A stretch of 64,000 nt of DNA from contig NZ_AP031572.1 in NCBI RefSeq assembly GCF_040436315.1, positions 3,038,001-3,102,000 on the forward strand, written 5' to 3'. Positions within the stretch are counted from its first letter, which is position 1; every line of letters starts with the position of its first letter. The notes under the pieces were generated by a model. The model searched no databases and was not told where the DNA came from. It saw nothing but the letters and a program-made list of their open reading frames with translations. Below are positions 50,352 to 58,925 of the stretch, one piece after another. Made by a program: the position numbers and the translations under genes. This DNA comes from Synechocystis sp. LKSZ1 (GTDB lineage Bacteria > Cyanobacteriota > Cyanobacteriia > Cyanobacteriales > Microcystaceae).

Positions 50352-51206
50352 TTATCCTGGATAGGTAGCATACTCGACAGTATTTTTACCCTGGAGTTTG
50401 GCTTTGTACATTAGATTATCTGCGATGGTGACTAGCTCGTCAATGGAACCAGGGACGGTCGTGCAGGTCAAGACCCCCATACTAAAGGTGATTGGCCAAT
50501 TATGTTTACGCATTTCCGACGCCAAAAACGGACGAATATCTGTAACTAATTGCTGGGCTTGTTCACGGTTTGTTTCTGGCAGCAATAATACAAATTCATC
50601 GCCTCCCATTCTGGCGATTGTATCCGTCTTGCGAATATATTTTTTGATGCAATTAACAACGGATTGAAGGGCCTGATCACCATGGGAGTGACCGAGTTGA
50701 TCATTGACGATTTTGAAATTGTCTAGATCAAAATAAACCAACGTCAAGGGATGGTGATAGCGCTGGAGGCGATACAACTCCAGGGTCATGATTTCCTGAA
50801 AAGAACGAGCGTTAACGGCGGCGGTAAGATGATCAGTCCGGGCTAATATCCTTTCTGTTTTGATCAGACGTTTGATCGCCGTCAAAAGAATAGAAACAAT
50901 GGCAAACAAGCTGAAACGAATTAGGATATTCCAATAGGGAGTCAACACATTGTCGTAGAAACGACCTGACGCTATTTCCGCATAGGTAAAAATACAAGCG
51001 CTTAGGAGAGAGGCAAGCAGACCCAGATTTTGGTTGGAAACGAGAGTAATCAGGGCTATGGGCAGGACGTAGAAAACTGAGAAGGCGTACTGATAGCCAG
51101 TGTAAAAATCAACGATACCGATGATAAAAAGCGAAAAAAATCCGAGCAAGATAATCGTCGTTTTATCTTTTTGTTCTAGAACTTTGACGATTATCTCTAT
51201 CAGCAT
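50352..51206 (-). CDS. Membrane diguanylate cyclase with a short membrane sensor
   Basis: I start at the ATG ending at 51206, four bases after AGGA; an in-frame ATG at 51233 is possible. The 284-residue protein has four hydrophobic segments in the first 110 residues (TIILLGFFSLFIIGIV, AFSVFYVLPIALITLV, LGLLASLLSACIFTY, LIRFSLFAIVSILL) and a GGDEF domain. The cyclase has VYFDLDNFKIVNDQLGHSHG and the active site MGGDEF, with RKTD five residues upstream as the inhibitory I-site. It should make c-di-GMP in response to a membrane-embedded or redox signal. Confidence 0.9.
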   Translation of the reverse strand: MLIEIIVKVLEQKDKTTIILLGFFSLFIIGIVDFYTGYQYAFSVFYVLPIALITLVSNQNLGLLASLLSACIFTYAEIASGRFYDNVLTPYWNILIRFSLFAIVSILLTAIKRLIKTERILARTDHLTAAVNARSFQEIMTLELYRLQRYHHPLTLVYFDLDNFKIVNDQLGHSHGDQALQSVVNCIKKYIRKTDTIARMGGDEFVLLLPETNREQAQQLVTDIRPFLASEMRKHNWPITFSMGVLTCTTVPGSIDELVTIADNLMYKAKLQGKNTVEYATYPG

Positions 51207-51294
51207 ATTTCCTGGGCCACTATACGTCTGCATAGATAAGGCGCTTGTCTCCCAGCTAATAAAAAGCTCAGGACAGCAAGATTACGGAAACAAT

Positions 51295-52086
51295 CTAAAG
51301 GTCATTGAGCTTACGGCGCAGATCCTCAAGTTCTGCATCGACGACGGAATCTGCTACCGGGGCCTTGTTCGTATCCACTGGAGCGGCTTCAAGGATTGGT
51401 TGAGTTGTTGAGCCACCAGGTAATGCCCCGCCACTCATTTGCGCTTTCAGGAGAGCCAGTTCATCTTCCACATCACTGCTGGCCTCTAGTTGGGCAAATT
51501 GATTATCAATGCCAACGCCTCCCAGTTCACCAATGGCCTGGGAACGGGCTTCTAGATCTAACACCTTGTTTTCCATGCGCTCGAAGGCCCCCATGGCACT
51601 GCTGGTGTCGATACCACTGAGGGTTTTTTGCAGTTCTTCGTTGGCCTTGGCGGCTTTGGCCCGGGCCTGGAGCATATTTTTCTTGGTTTTGGCCTCAGAG
51701 ATCTTGCTTTCTAGGGCAATTAAATTCCGCTTCAAGCCCTCTACCTGGCCCGTAAGTTGATCAAGCTGGGCCTTGTAGGTGGCGGCGGTTTCACTAAAGG
51801 ATTTTTTGCGGGTCAGGGCCTCCCGTGCTAAATTTTCATCCCCCTTAGCCAAGGCTAATTTAGCTCGTTGTTCCCATTTCCCTGCTTCCCCTAGATCTTG
51901 GTTGTAGCGTTGTTCTGTGCGTTTTTGTTCAGCAATAGTACGAGCAACCGCCTGACGCAATTGCACCAGGTCTTCCTGCATATCAATAACCGCTTGTTCC
52001 AGGACTTTTTCCGGATCTTCGGCTTTACTGACCAGGTCGTTTAGGTTGGCACGTACCACTCGGCCTAGGCGATCAAATAGTCCCAT
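51295..52086 (-). CDS. vipp1: Vipp1/IM30, PspA-family thylakoid membrane protein
   Basis: The 263-residue protein opens MGLFDRLGRVVRANLNDLVS, the amphipathic membrane-binding helix of this family, and continues as the long coiled coil (ESCRT-III-like) with EDPEKVLEQAVIDMQEDL. Vipp1 differs from PspA by a C-terminal extension, seen here from about residue 220 and ending LEDLRRKLNDL. It forms rings and rods that build and protect thylakoid membranes. It lies between a diguanylate cyclase and flv3 on the minus strand, with a 149-bp upstream gap. Confidence 0.94.
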   Translation of the reverse strand: MGLFDRLGRVVRANLNDLVSKAEDPEKVLEQAVIDMQEDLVQLRQAVARTIAEQKRTEQRYNQDLGEAGKWEQRAKLALAKGDENLAREALTRKKSFSETAATYKAQLDQLTGQVEGLKRNLIALESKISEAKTKKNMLQARAKAAKANEELQKTLSGIDTSSAMGAFERMENKVLDLEARSQAIGELGGVGIDNQFAQLEASSDVEDELALLKAQMSGGALPGGSTTQPILEAAPVDTNKAPVADSVVDAELEDLRRKLNDL

Positions 52087-52235
52087 GATCTTATTTATCC
52101 TCTCAGCATGTCTAGGGGTAAATGGGGCGTTGGCGGTTGTTCTTCGATGACCAACAGGGAGTTTGTTTCCCTCCTAGTTTAGCTCAATCCGGCAGAGGCT
52201 CTGCACTAGGCCTTCGGGATTTGGGTCAGGACATC

Positions 52236-53957
52236 TTAGTAATAGTTGCCCACTTTCCGATGATGAACCGCCGTTAAGCCTTCCGCCTTGGCAACACGGC
52301 CATTAGTCACTTTGCTATAAACGATCCAATGGTCGCTACAGTCCATACGACTGACTACTTCCGCCTCTAGATAGGCCAGGGCCTCGGTCAAAATGGGGGA
52401 ACCATTACTGGCGGTCTGGGTTTTGATACCCGCAAAACGGTCGGCCCCCGGTGCAAAGCGCTTGAGGAAATGTTTCATCAGGGCCTGATAATTGCCCTCT
52501 TCGAGAACGTTCAGCACAAATTGATCCCCCACTTGCAAAAGGGATTCAATCGCCCGATCTTTCGCCACGGCAATGGTAAAACCCGGCGGGTCAAAGCTGG
52601 CCTGGGAAACCCAGGAAGCTAACATAGCGCTCTTCACTTCCTGTTTCTGGGCCGTAATAATATACAGGCCGCCACTAATGCGGCCAATGGCTTTTTCCAG
52701 TTCATTATCGAGGGATTTTAATTGTTTAATCTTTTCGGATTGGCTGAGGGTTTGCCCGAGGTCGGTTCCCGCTTCTTCACAGAGTTGATACAAGGTTTCG
52801 CTGGGCGTCTCCTTTACTTTGATGGCTTTAAAAGCCCTTCTGAGACCCAGATCCAGCAATTGCGTCGCCAAGGGGTCAATGGGTTCGTCGTTACCACCGT
52901 AGCTTTCAAAGAGGCCAAACCATTGCTTGGCATTGACTGCCGCCAGGATGGTGCCTAAATTGGCAGTAATTTCTGTCTGGGAGGCAAGGGGAGGCATCCC
53001 CAGCACAATTGCGCTGGCCCGGTGGACGAGTTCTTGTACCTCTTGGGCATCAGCAGAATTCAAATCCAGCATATCGACCCCGACGCCCGTTTTAGTAATG
53101 CCTTTGGCGAGGCTTTGGGCCAGACGATCACTGTAACCGTAATCAGCAACGTAGAACAGGGCCACAAATTTATCGGCTTTGGCCTGAGCTTGGCTCCAGG
53201 TACGATAGCGACTCAACAGTTCCGTGACGTTATAGCGCAACAGCGGGCCATGGCCGTTGGCCACCAGTTGGATGTCTCCGAGGTCGTCCATGCGTTTCAT
53301 GGCCCCTAACACCGAGCGAGCATTGGGCCCCATCAGGCAATCATAATAAAACCGGTAATCGGCTTCGATTTTGCCCAATTCTTCATCAAATAAGGCCTCG
53401 GAGCAATAATGCAGGCCAAAGACATCGCAAGTGTAGAGAATTTGAGTGCCGTGGTCGTAGGTGAGCATGGTATCAGGCCAGTGGAGATTGGGCGCACTGA
53501 CAAACTCCAGGGTATGGCCCTGGCCCAATTCGAGGCGGTCACCACTCTTCACCTGAAGACGTTGGAAGGGTTGATGGACAAAGTTATCGAGGAATTGCAG
53601 GGCCACTTTGCTGGCCACGACCGTAATATGTGGCGCTAACTGTAGTAGGTCTTTCACCAAACCGCTGTGGTCGGGTTCCGTATGACTAACAATTAAATAG
53701 TCAATGGTCGCGGGATCGATCAGGCCCTGGAGCGTGTCGAGGTAAAGTTGGCGAAATTTTTCGTGGGAACTATCCACCAGGGCCGTCTTGTCGGCCTGGA
53801 TCAGGTAGGAATTATAGGTAGTCCCGTTTTGCAAGCCAAATTCGATATCAAACCGATCCCGATCCCAATCTAAAGAGCGCAGGGCCATGGTTTCGGCGGC
53901 AATGGCCTGGGTTTGCATCGAAAGCCGTTTAACCGTCTGAATCGGGGTAGCAACCAT
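52236..53957 (-). CDS. flv3: Flavodiiron protein of the Flv3 type
   Basis: Flv3 works with Flv1 to reduce O2 to water downstream of photosystem I. The 573-residue protein has three domains: a beta-lactamase-like diiron domain with all ligands present (SHTEPDHSG with His92, Glu94, Asp96 and His97, then His159, Asp178 and His236), a flavodoxin domain (FYVADYGYSDRLAQSLAKGI) and the cyanobacterial C-terminal flavin-reductase domain (GRISGGLYIITAQKQ, MLASWVSQASFDPPGF). Intact ligands exclude Flv1-type proteins, which have lost them; the N-terminal sequence matches Flv3 better than Flv4. It stands alone; no partner gene is in the window. Confidence 0.88.
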   Translation of the reverse strand: MVATPIQTVKRLSMQTQAIAAETMALRSLDWDRDRFDIEFGLQNGTTYNSYLIQADKTALVDSSHEKFRQLYLDTLQGLIDPATIDYLIVSHTEPDHSGLVKDLLQLAPHITVVASKVALQFLDNFVHQPFQRLQVKSGDRLELGQGHTLEFVSAPNLHWPDTMLTYDHGTQILYTCDVFGLHYCSEALFDEELGKIEADYRFYYDCLMGPNARSVLGAMKRMDDLGDIQLVANGHGPLLRYNVTELLSRYRTWSQAQAKADKFVALFYVADYGYSDRLAQSLAKGITKTGVGVDMLDLNSADAQEVQELVHRASAIVLGMPPLASQTEITANLGTILAAVNAKQWFGLFESYGGNDEPIDPLATQLLDLGLRRAFKAIKVKETPSETLYQLCEEAGTDLGQTLSQSEKIKQLKSLDNELEKAIGRISGGLYIITAQKQEVKSAMLASWVSQASFDPPGFTIAVAKDRAIESLLQVGDQFVLNVLEEGNYQALMKHFLKRFAPGADRFAGIKTQTASNGSPILTEALAYLEAEVVSRMDCSDHWIVYSKVTNGRVAKAEGLTAVHHRKVGNYY

Positions 53958-54152
53958 GGCGCTTTCTCCTGAAGACTAATGATGTCGAAATGTTAAGTAT
54001 TTATTCTTATTCCCCTAGTGTAATCGGTGCTATGACTTCTGGGTAGGCGGAGTACCATGAGATCTAGCTATGATCAACGCAAGTTAGGCCAATCGATCCT
54101 TGATCCACTGGAGCGGTGATTACGGTTGATACAGAAGGGAGAAGGTAAACAC

Positions 54153-54887
54153 ATGGAACCAGGGCCTTGGTTAGGTTTAATCATCGGGAACTCCCGGCTC
54201 CATTGGGCCGCGTTTAACCAGGCTGAGCTTCTCCACAGTTGGCACAGTGATCATGTCAGTAGTGAGGCAATGGCCCAGCAATATCTGGCATCCTTAGAGT
54301 TCGATGGCCCCTTATACCGCGCGTCTGTTGTACTGTCCCAAAGTCAATTTTGGCAGGCCTGTACCCCTTTTCCGGCGATGACGCTAGGACAAATTCCCTT
54401 GGCTAACCTCTACAAAACCCTGGGGATCGACCGAGCCTTGGCGGCCCTCGGAGCGGGTCTAACCTATAGTTTTCCCTGTCTGGTAATTGATAGTGGCACG
54501 GCTTTAACCCTCACGGCTCTGGACGCTCAACAACGCTTTTGGGGCGGGGCCATTCTCCCCGGCTTAGGCCTCCAATTCCAATGTCTGGCCCAGAAGACCG
54601 CCGCTTTACCGGCCTTAGCGCTGCCCTCTGAATTACCTCCCCGCTGGGCCCAAGATACAGAAACAGCGATCACCAGTGGCATTCTCTACACTCTTCTGGC
54701 CGGCCTGGGCGATTTTATCCGGGATTGGCAGGCCAGCTTTCCCCAAGGGCCAATTCTTCTAACCGGGGGAGATGCCCCAATGCTTCAGCGCTATGGGCGT
54801 CAGCAAAACCCCGCCGAGTGGGCTCAGGTATTCATCGATCCTCATTTAGCTTTTTGGGGCCTCCGCCATCTTGTTCTGTCAATGTAG
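54153..54887 (+). CDS. coaX: Type III pantothenate kinase, CoaX
   Basis: CoaX phosphorylates pantothenate, the first step of coenzyme A synthesis, without feedback inhibition by CoA. I start at ATG 54153, after GGGAGAAGG; a TTG at 54126 is an alternative. The 244-residue protein has the actin-like fold motifs WLGLIIGNSRLHWAAF, CLVIDSGTALTLTALD and GGAILPGLGLQFQCLAQKT, and the late ILLTGGDAP. It is slightly divergent from typical CoaX, as is common in cyanobacteria. It overlaps the end of the convergent J-protein gene by nine bases. Confidence 0.88.
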   Translation: MEPGPWLGLIIGNSRLHWAAFNQAELLHSWHSDHVSSEAMAQQYLASLEFDGPLYRASVVLSQSQFWQACTPFPAMTLGQIPLANLYKTLGIDRALAALGAGLTYSFPCLVIDSGTALTLTALDAQQRFWGGAILPGLGLQFQCLAQKTAALPALALPSELPPRWAQDTETAITSGILYTLLAGLGDFIRDWQASFPQGPILLTGGDAPMLQRYGRQQNPAEWAQVFIDPHLAFWGLRHLVLSM

Positions 54888-55562
54888 GTTCGCTACGGTA
54901 GCCCGAGCATCAATCAGTAACGCTTCTGCCAGTCGAAACAATTCCTGACCAGTATGCAGGCCCGCATCATCGTAGTTGAGGGTAAAAAGTTCCAGTTCTT
55001 CTAGGGCATCGTCGAGATGATTAAGACAGTAGTAGAGAAAGGCTGCAACCTTGGCTAGATTGGTAGGACTGGCCTGGGACGTAAAACAAGTCCGAGCTTG
55101 GCTTAAGGTAGAAGCGCAGGCTGCCAGATAGGCCTGGAAAGTTTCCATCAACTGATCATCAAAGGGATCTGCCGCCAGGGCGTCAATTTGTTCATCCAAG
55201 GACTGGACAACCTGCCAGAGTTGTTTTGCAAGGGGGGCATAAACTTGGGCAAGCCATTGCTGGAGCCGGGCGTCTGCATCTTGTCGGGCTTGGCGACCAT
55301 GGCGATAGGCCTGGCGAGCTTGCTGTTGACGCTGGTCACGGGAGCGGGAAAAACCAACACCTTGTAATTCCTGGTCGTACTGGTGGCGGCGATGGGGATC
55401 ACTTAAAATTTCGTAGGCCGCATTAATGGCAATGATTTTTTCGTGACTGGCCTGATCCGTCTGGGTATCGGGATGAAATTGTTTCGCTAAGCGTCGATAG
55501 GAATGTTTAATTTCTCGCTGAGTGGCAGAGGGCCGAAGTTCTAAAATGTCATAGTGATTCAT
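54879..55562 (-). CDS. J-domain protein
   Basis: The 227-residue protein has an N-terminal J-domain: [20 protein letters not shown], then the HPD tripeptide at 30-32 (AKQFHPDTQ) and [16 protein letters not shown]. The remainder is helical, without the Gly/Phe-rich or zinc-finger regions of DnaJ, so it is a type III co-chaperone that can stimulate DnaK on specific clients. Its start overlaps the cysK stop in the form ATGA, which implies translation coupled to cysK. Confidence 0.9.
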   Translation of the reverse strand: MNHYDILELRPSATQREIKHSYRRLAKQFHPDTQTDQASHEKIIAINAAYEILSDPHRRHQYDQELQGVGFSRSRDQRQQQARQAYRHGRQARQDADARLQQWLAQVYAPLAKQLWQVVQSLDEQIDALAADPFDDQLMETFQAYLAACASTLSQARTCFTSQASPTNLAKVAAFLYYCLNHLDDALEELELFTLNYDDAGLHTGQELFRLAEALLIDARATVANLH

Positions 55563-56503
55563 TCGTCGTCGATATTTTGGAAGAGCGGTGTACTAAGGTA
55601 GCGTTCTCCAAAACTGGGTTGTACCATCACAATGAGTTTATCTTTATTTTCTGGCCGTTTGCCAATCTGCACCGCGGCATAGAGGGCCGCCCCCGTAGAA
55701 ATCCCCGATAGCAATCCTTCTTCTCTTGCTAGGCGACGACCAAAGCTAATGGCTGCTTCATCGGTTACGGTAATGACCTCATCAATCAGGTTAGTATCTA
55801 ATACTTCTGGCACAAAACCAGCACCAATGCCCTGGATTTTATGGGGGCCTGGCAGACCACCGGATAAAACCGGGCTGTTTTGGGGCTCAACTGCAATTAC
55901 CTGGGTACTGGGCTTACGCTGCTTTAGGACAGAACCAACACCGGTAATGGTGCCGCCGGTACCGACCCCTGCCACCAAAAAGTCGATCGCTCCCTCCGTA
56001 TCTTGCCAAATTTCCTCTGCCGTTGTTAAGCGATGAATCTCTGGATTCGCCGGATTTTTAAACTGTTGCAGAATGTAAGCATTGGGCAGACTGTCAGCAA
56101 TCTCCTGGGCCCGACGAATACAGCCTCCCATTCCCTCACTGCCGGGAGTCAATTCTAACTGAGCTCCGTAGGCCCGCAACATGGCCCGGCGCTCTTGGCT
56201 CATCGTTTCAGGCATCGTCAGAATGAGCTGATAGCCTTTTGCCGCTGCAATCATGGCCAGGGCAATACCCGTATTTCCCGAAGTAGGTTCGACTAAAACC
56301 GTTTCTCCCGGAGTAATCAACCCCTCTTGCTCGGCTTGATAAATCATATTGGCCCCAATCCGGTCTTTGACAGAAGCCGCAGGATTCATGCCCTCCAGTT
56401 TGACAACAATCGAGGCTCCACAGCCCTCTGCTTGGGGAATTCGATTGAGTTGCACAAGTGGTGTACGACCAATTAATTCGGTAATATTTTGGGCAATTTT
56501 CAT
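55559..56503 (-). CDS. cysK: Cysteine synthase A
   Basis: The 314-residue PLP enzyme makes cysteine from O-acetylserine and sulfide. Motifs: [10 protein letters not shown], the Schiff-base lysine in [10 protein letters not shown] (Lys46), the substrate loop [17 protein letters not shown], and the phosphate-binding [13 protein letters not shown]. The length is normal. The ATG start at 56503 is followed by [16 protein letters not shown]. It is the first gene of a unit with the J-protein gene. Confidence 0.96.
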   Translation of the reverse strand: MKIAQNITELIGRTPLVQLNRIPQAEGCGASIVVKLEGMNPAASVKDRIGANMIYQAEQEGLITPGETVLVEPTSGNTGIALAMIAAAKGYQLILTMPETMSQERRAMLRAYGAQLELTPGSEGMGGCIRRAQEIADSLPNAYILQQFKNPANPEIHRLTTAEEIWQDTEGAIDFLVAGVGTGGTITGVGSVLKQRKPSTQVIAVEPQNSPVLSGGLPGPHKIQGIGAGFVPEVLDTNLIDEVITVTDEAAISFGRRLAREEGLLSGISTGAALYAAVQIGKRPENKDKLIVMVQPSFGERYLSTPLFQNIDDE

Positions 56504-56611
56504 GATGTGAGGGGAATAGGGGGACTATTCGAGCATGGTACAACGAAAAGCCCCACCAGGGGCAGGGCTTGTTCAAATCGTAAGGTTATTTCGCTTAACT
56601 AGGAAGCAGTT

Positions 56612-58510
56612 TTAGAAGGTGAAGGTACCGCGTAAAGTACCAATGAAGGCATCCTGGGCATTGGTGGTTTGCTCCGGTTTGGAGATCCAGATAACGCCAG
56701 GAGTGAGGGACAGATTGTCGGTAACTTGGTACTTGTAGAAGATTTCTACCTGAACAGGGTTGGTGCTGGGGAGATTATAAATCCCACCGATATTGTTGCT
56801 CAGGCCGCTGAGGTAGGGCTGAACACCGGCAAAGATCCCGAGAACGTTGCCTTCTTTACCCAGGTCAGGGAAGGCAAAACCACCACCGTAGGTCCAGATG
56901 TCACCATTGGCTTTACCGATCAAGGTTACGTTGGTGTAGCTACCGTAGGCACTGAAGTTTAACCAATCGGCTAGCTTCCAAGCCATTTGGACACCGTAGC
57001 TGTTGGTTTGTTTTCCACCAAAGTCGAAGGGGTTAACCGGGTTGTTATTGCCACTGTTATAGGTTGAAGCACCGACTGGAGGCGCACCGACACCAGCACC
57101 AGCGGCGAGAGAGTCGTTAAGAACAGCACGGGAGAGGTTAGCAGCACTAGTCCCGACGATACCGACACCCCCTTTACCACCTTGACCAAAGATGGGGCTA
57201 TCAGGGGTGCTGTAGGCGTTGACGTAGGTGAAGGCTAAGCTGACGGAATTGGAAATGTTGGCGCTAATTTGAGCCAAAGCTGCGTAGTTGCCGCTGAATA
57301 GACCGTTGTTACCATCCGAGAAGGTATAGTTTTGACCGGTCAGAGGGTTAGTGGTGGACACCCCTTTATTGGGGTTGTCACCCGTACCGGACAAGTAACC
57401 AAAGGTCAGAGAGGTCGGGCCTAGGAGACTTTCCAGGAAGCCAAGTTGTAAGCTAGCACCGGCACCAGCACCACCCCCAATGTTATAGATGGGGTTACGG
57501 GCAGAAAATTCACTGAGGGCACCCTTACCACCAGTGTAGTCATCAAAGTAGGGATTTAGGGTGGGGACAAAGTCAGGCCAAATACCGCCAAAGGCTGCAA
57601 TGTAGGTATTGAGGCGGAAGTTTTCGCCCAAATCAACGGGAACGTAGTAGGCCAACCAATCTACAGTAACGTTGTTGTTGTCGCCAGGAGAGAGGTTGAC
57701 GTTTTGGGTAAAGGTGGGGCTTTCGTAGCTGTTGCCAACAATCCCAAGGGGTTGTCCAGTGTTGGGATCTAAAACGTTTTGGGTGGGATAAAAGCTCTTG
57801 AAGCGATTAGCATTACCAGCGGCTAAACGGGTAACCAACAGGTCATTACCACTGAAGCTGGTGTTGAACTGTAAACGAACCCGGTCTTGGAAGACAGCTT
57901 GGTTGTTGTTGGTTTCGTTATTGAGGGTATTTTTAGTTCCGAAGATAGCACTGGGTTGGAAAATGACTTCCCCAGTCAACTTGGTGGTGGTAGAGAATTG
58001 ATGATCTTCGAGGAAGGAAGTGCGAGCTTCTAGGTTATCAACGCGGGCACCCAGGGCGGCGAGTTCGGCTTCGAACTCTTGCATGAGGCGTTTCAGCTTG
58101 TCGATATCTTCCCGGAGTACCGCAACGTTTTCCTGTAGCAAACGCTCCATCACGTTCATACAGGCATTTAAGCCGGCAGCAAATTCCCAACGACTTAAAG
58201 CACGATTACCGCGGAAGGTACGGTCAGGATAACCCACGATACAACCGTAGCGCTCTACTAGACTCTTGAGGGCTTCGTAGGCCCAGGAATCAGGGGTTAC
58301 ATCCCGCAATTCGCTAACACTAGTGACTTGCTCAGTGGCATCAGGCAGAGCTTGACCTTGCCCTTCGCTGGCATAGTTGTCGAGTTGGTTAATAATTGCG
58401 TTGTCGTTGTTCCCATTGGCGGGAACAGCTTGAGCAGGCCCCGTTGCTACCAAAGCGGCACCAAGGAGAACTGGGCTAACTAACAGAGATTTCCAAGATA
58501 GTTTAAGCAT
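56612..58510 (-). CDS. Outer-membrane porin with an SLH domain (iron-uptake-type, OprB-like)
   Basis: I start at the ATG ending at 58510, ten bases after GAGGAA; a GTG at 58528 lies inside that region. The 632-residue protein has a signal peptide ending near GPAQAVPAN, an SLH domain (VTPDSWAYEALKSLVERYG, CIVGYPDRTFRGNRALSRWE) that anchors it to peptidoglycan polymers, a coiled coil (EDIDKLKRLMQEFEAELAAL), and a 16-strand-type beta-barrel ending in TFTF, the usual C-terminal aromatic signature. It is the family of major cyanobacterial porins, some of which take up iron. Its leader has an sRNA-like target site. Confidence 0.92.
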   Translation of the reverse strand: MLKLSWKSLLVSPVLLGAALVATGPAQAVPANGNNDNAIINQLDNYASEGQGQALPDATEQVTSVSELRDVTPDSWAYEALKSLVERYGCIVGYPDRTFRGNRALSRWEFAAGLNACMNVMERLLQENVAVLREDIDKLKRLMQEFEAELAALGARVDNLEARTSFLEDHQFSTTTKLTGEVIFQPSAIFGTKNTLNNETNNNQAVFQDRVRLQFNTSFSGNDLLVTRLAAGNANRFKSFYPTQNVLDPNTGQPLGIVGNSYESPTFTQNVNLSPGDNNNVTVDWLAYYVPVDLGENFRLNTYIAAFGGIWPDFVPTLNPYFDDYTGGKGALSEFSARNPIYNIGGGAGAGASLQLGFLESLLGPTSLTFGYLSGTGDNPNKGVSTTNPLTGQNYTFSDGNNGLFSGNYAALAQISANISNSVSLAFTYVNAYSTPDSPIFGQGGKGGVGIVGTSAANLSRAVLNDSLAAGAGVGAPPVGASTYNSGNNNPVNPFDFGGKQTNSYGVQMAWKLADWLNFSAYGSYTNVTLIGKANGDIWTYGGGFAFPDLGKEGNVLGIFAGVQPYLSGLSNNIGGIYNLPSTNPVQVEIFYKYQVTDNLSLTPGVIWISKPEQTTNAQDAFIGTLRGTFTF

Positions 58511-58521
58511 ATTTCGCTTTT

Positions 58522-58530
58522 TCCTCACAC
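58522..58530 (-). promoter_or_regulatory. Possible Yfr1 sRNA target site over the porin ribosome site
   Basis: The mRNA strand reads GTGTGAGGA here, the exact complement of UCCUCACAC in the conserved unpaired core (ACUCCUCACAC) of the cyanobacterial sRNA Yfr1. It overlaps the ribosome site GAGGAA (58521-58526) of the porin gene. Yfr1 is known to repress porin mRNAs in Prochlorococcus. The match is exact over nine bases; regulation here is inferred. Confidence 0.5.
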
Positions 58531-58572
58531 CTATGGTTTGAGTATAGGAAGGATTGTCCTACAATCAATGAT

Positions 58573-58578
58573 ATTATA
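58573..58578 (-). promoter_or_regulatory. Porin promoter -10 element
   Basis: A perfect TATAAT on the minus strand lies 62 bp upstream of the porin ATG. TTGTCG, 19 bp upstream of it, is a poor but possible -35. This predicts a leader of about 56 nt. Confidence 0.5.
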
Positions 58579-58681
58579 CACAATTTTTTTGGGGCAACGA
58601 CAAGATAACTTTTTCTTAATCTTCTTAGGGCCCTGTGATAAGCATTACTTAAAGAGATAGGGAAACTAGTGCCCTTCCCTT

Positions 58682-58720
58682 AAAAAACTATCCGCTCTCC
58701 TTAAATATATAAGGGAGCGG
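58682..58720 (-). terminator. Intrinsic terminator on the minus strand
   Basis: The minus strand has an 11-base stem (CCGCTCCCTTA pairing with TAAGGAGAGCGG, one bulged base) and a short AT loop, then ATAG and six T residues (58682-58687). It lies downstream of the 23-codon frame and of cbiA, and upstream of the porin promoter, so it should end transcripts coming from that side. Confidence 0.65.
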
Positions 58721-58799
58721 TCTAGTCGGGTCTATTTTGATTGAAACCTAACTGCCGGAAGGAACTCGCGGCGATGGTTCGGAATGGGGAACGCCTCGC

Positions 58800-58871
58800 T
58801 TAGAGAACAGCCCCGGCACACAGTTGGTTATCTTCAACCAAGTGACCCATGCGTTTACTACTTTCAACCAT
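58800..58871 (-). CDS. 23-codon ORF with a near-ideal Shine-Dalgarno
   Basis: The minus strand from ATG 58871 reads MVESSKRMGHLVEDNQLCAG then AVL and TAA. AGGAGG (58880-58885) lies eight bases upstream, within AGGAGGTGAT, which is complementary to the 16S rRNA 3' end over ten bases. A second in-frame ATG at 58877 is too close to the ribosome site. The frame lies 54 bp after the cbiA stop and about 80 bp before an intrinsic terminator. It could be a real microprotein, a leader peptide, or part of a small RNA. I do not recognise the peptide. Confidence 0.5.
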   Translation of the reverse strand: MVESSKRMGHLVEDNQLCAGAVL

Positions 58872-58925
58872 GGACATCACCTCCTGTCTTCCTAAACGGA
58901 TTGCTTTAAATATTGTTATTGACTT

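Noticed and set aside
58510-58570. A yfr1 gene itself on the plus strand at TCCTCACAC
   Set aside because: The full ACTCCTCACAC core and a 3' terminator hairpin are absent; the signal fits a target site, not the sRNA gene.
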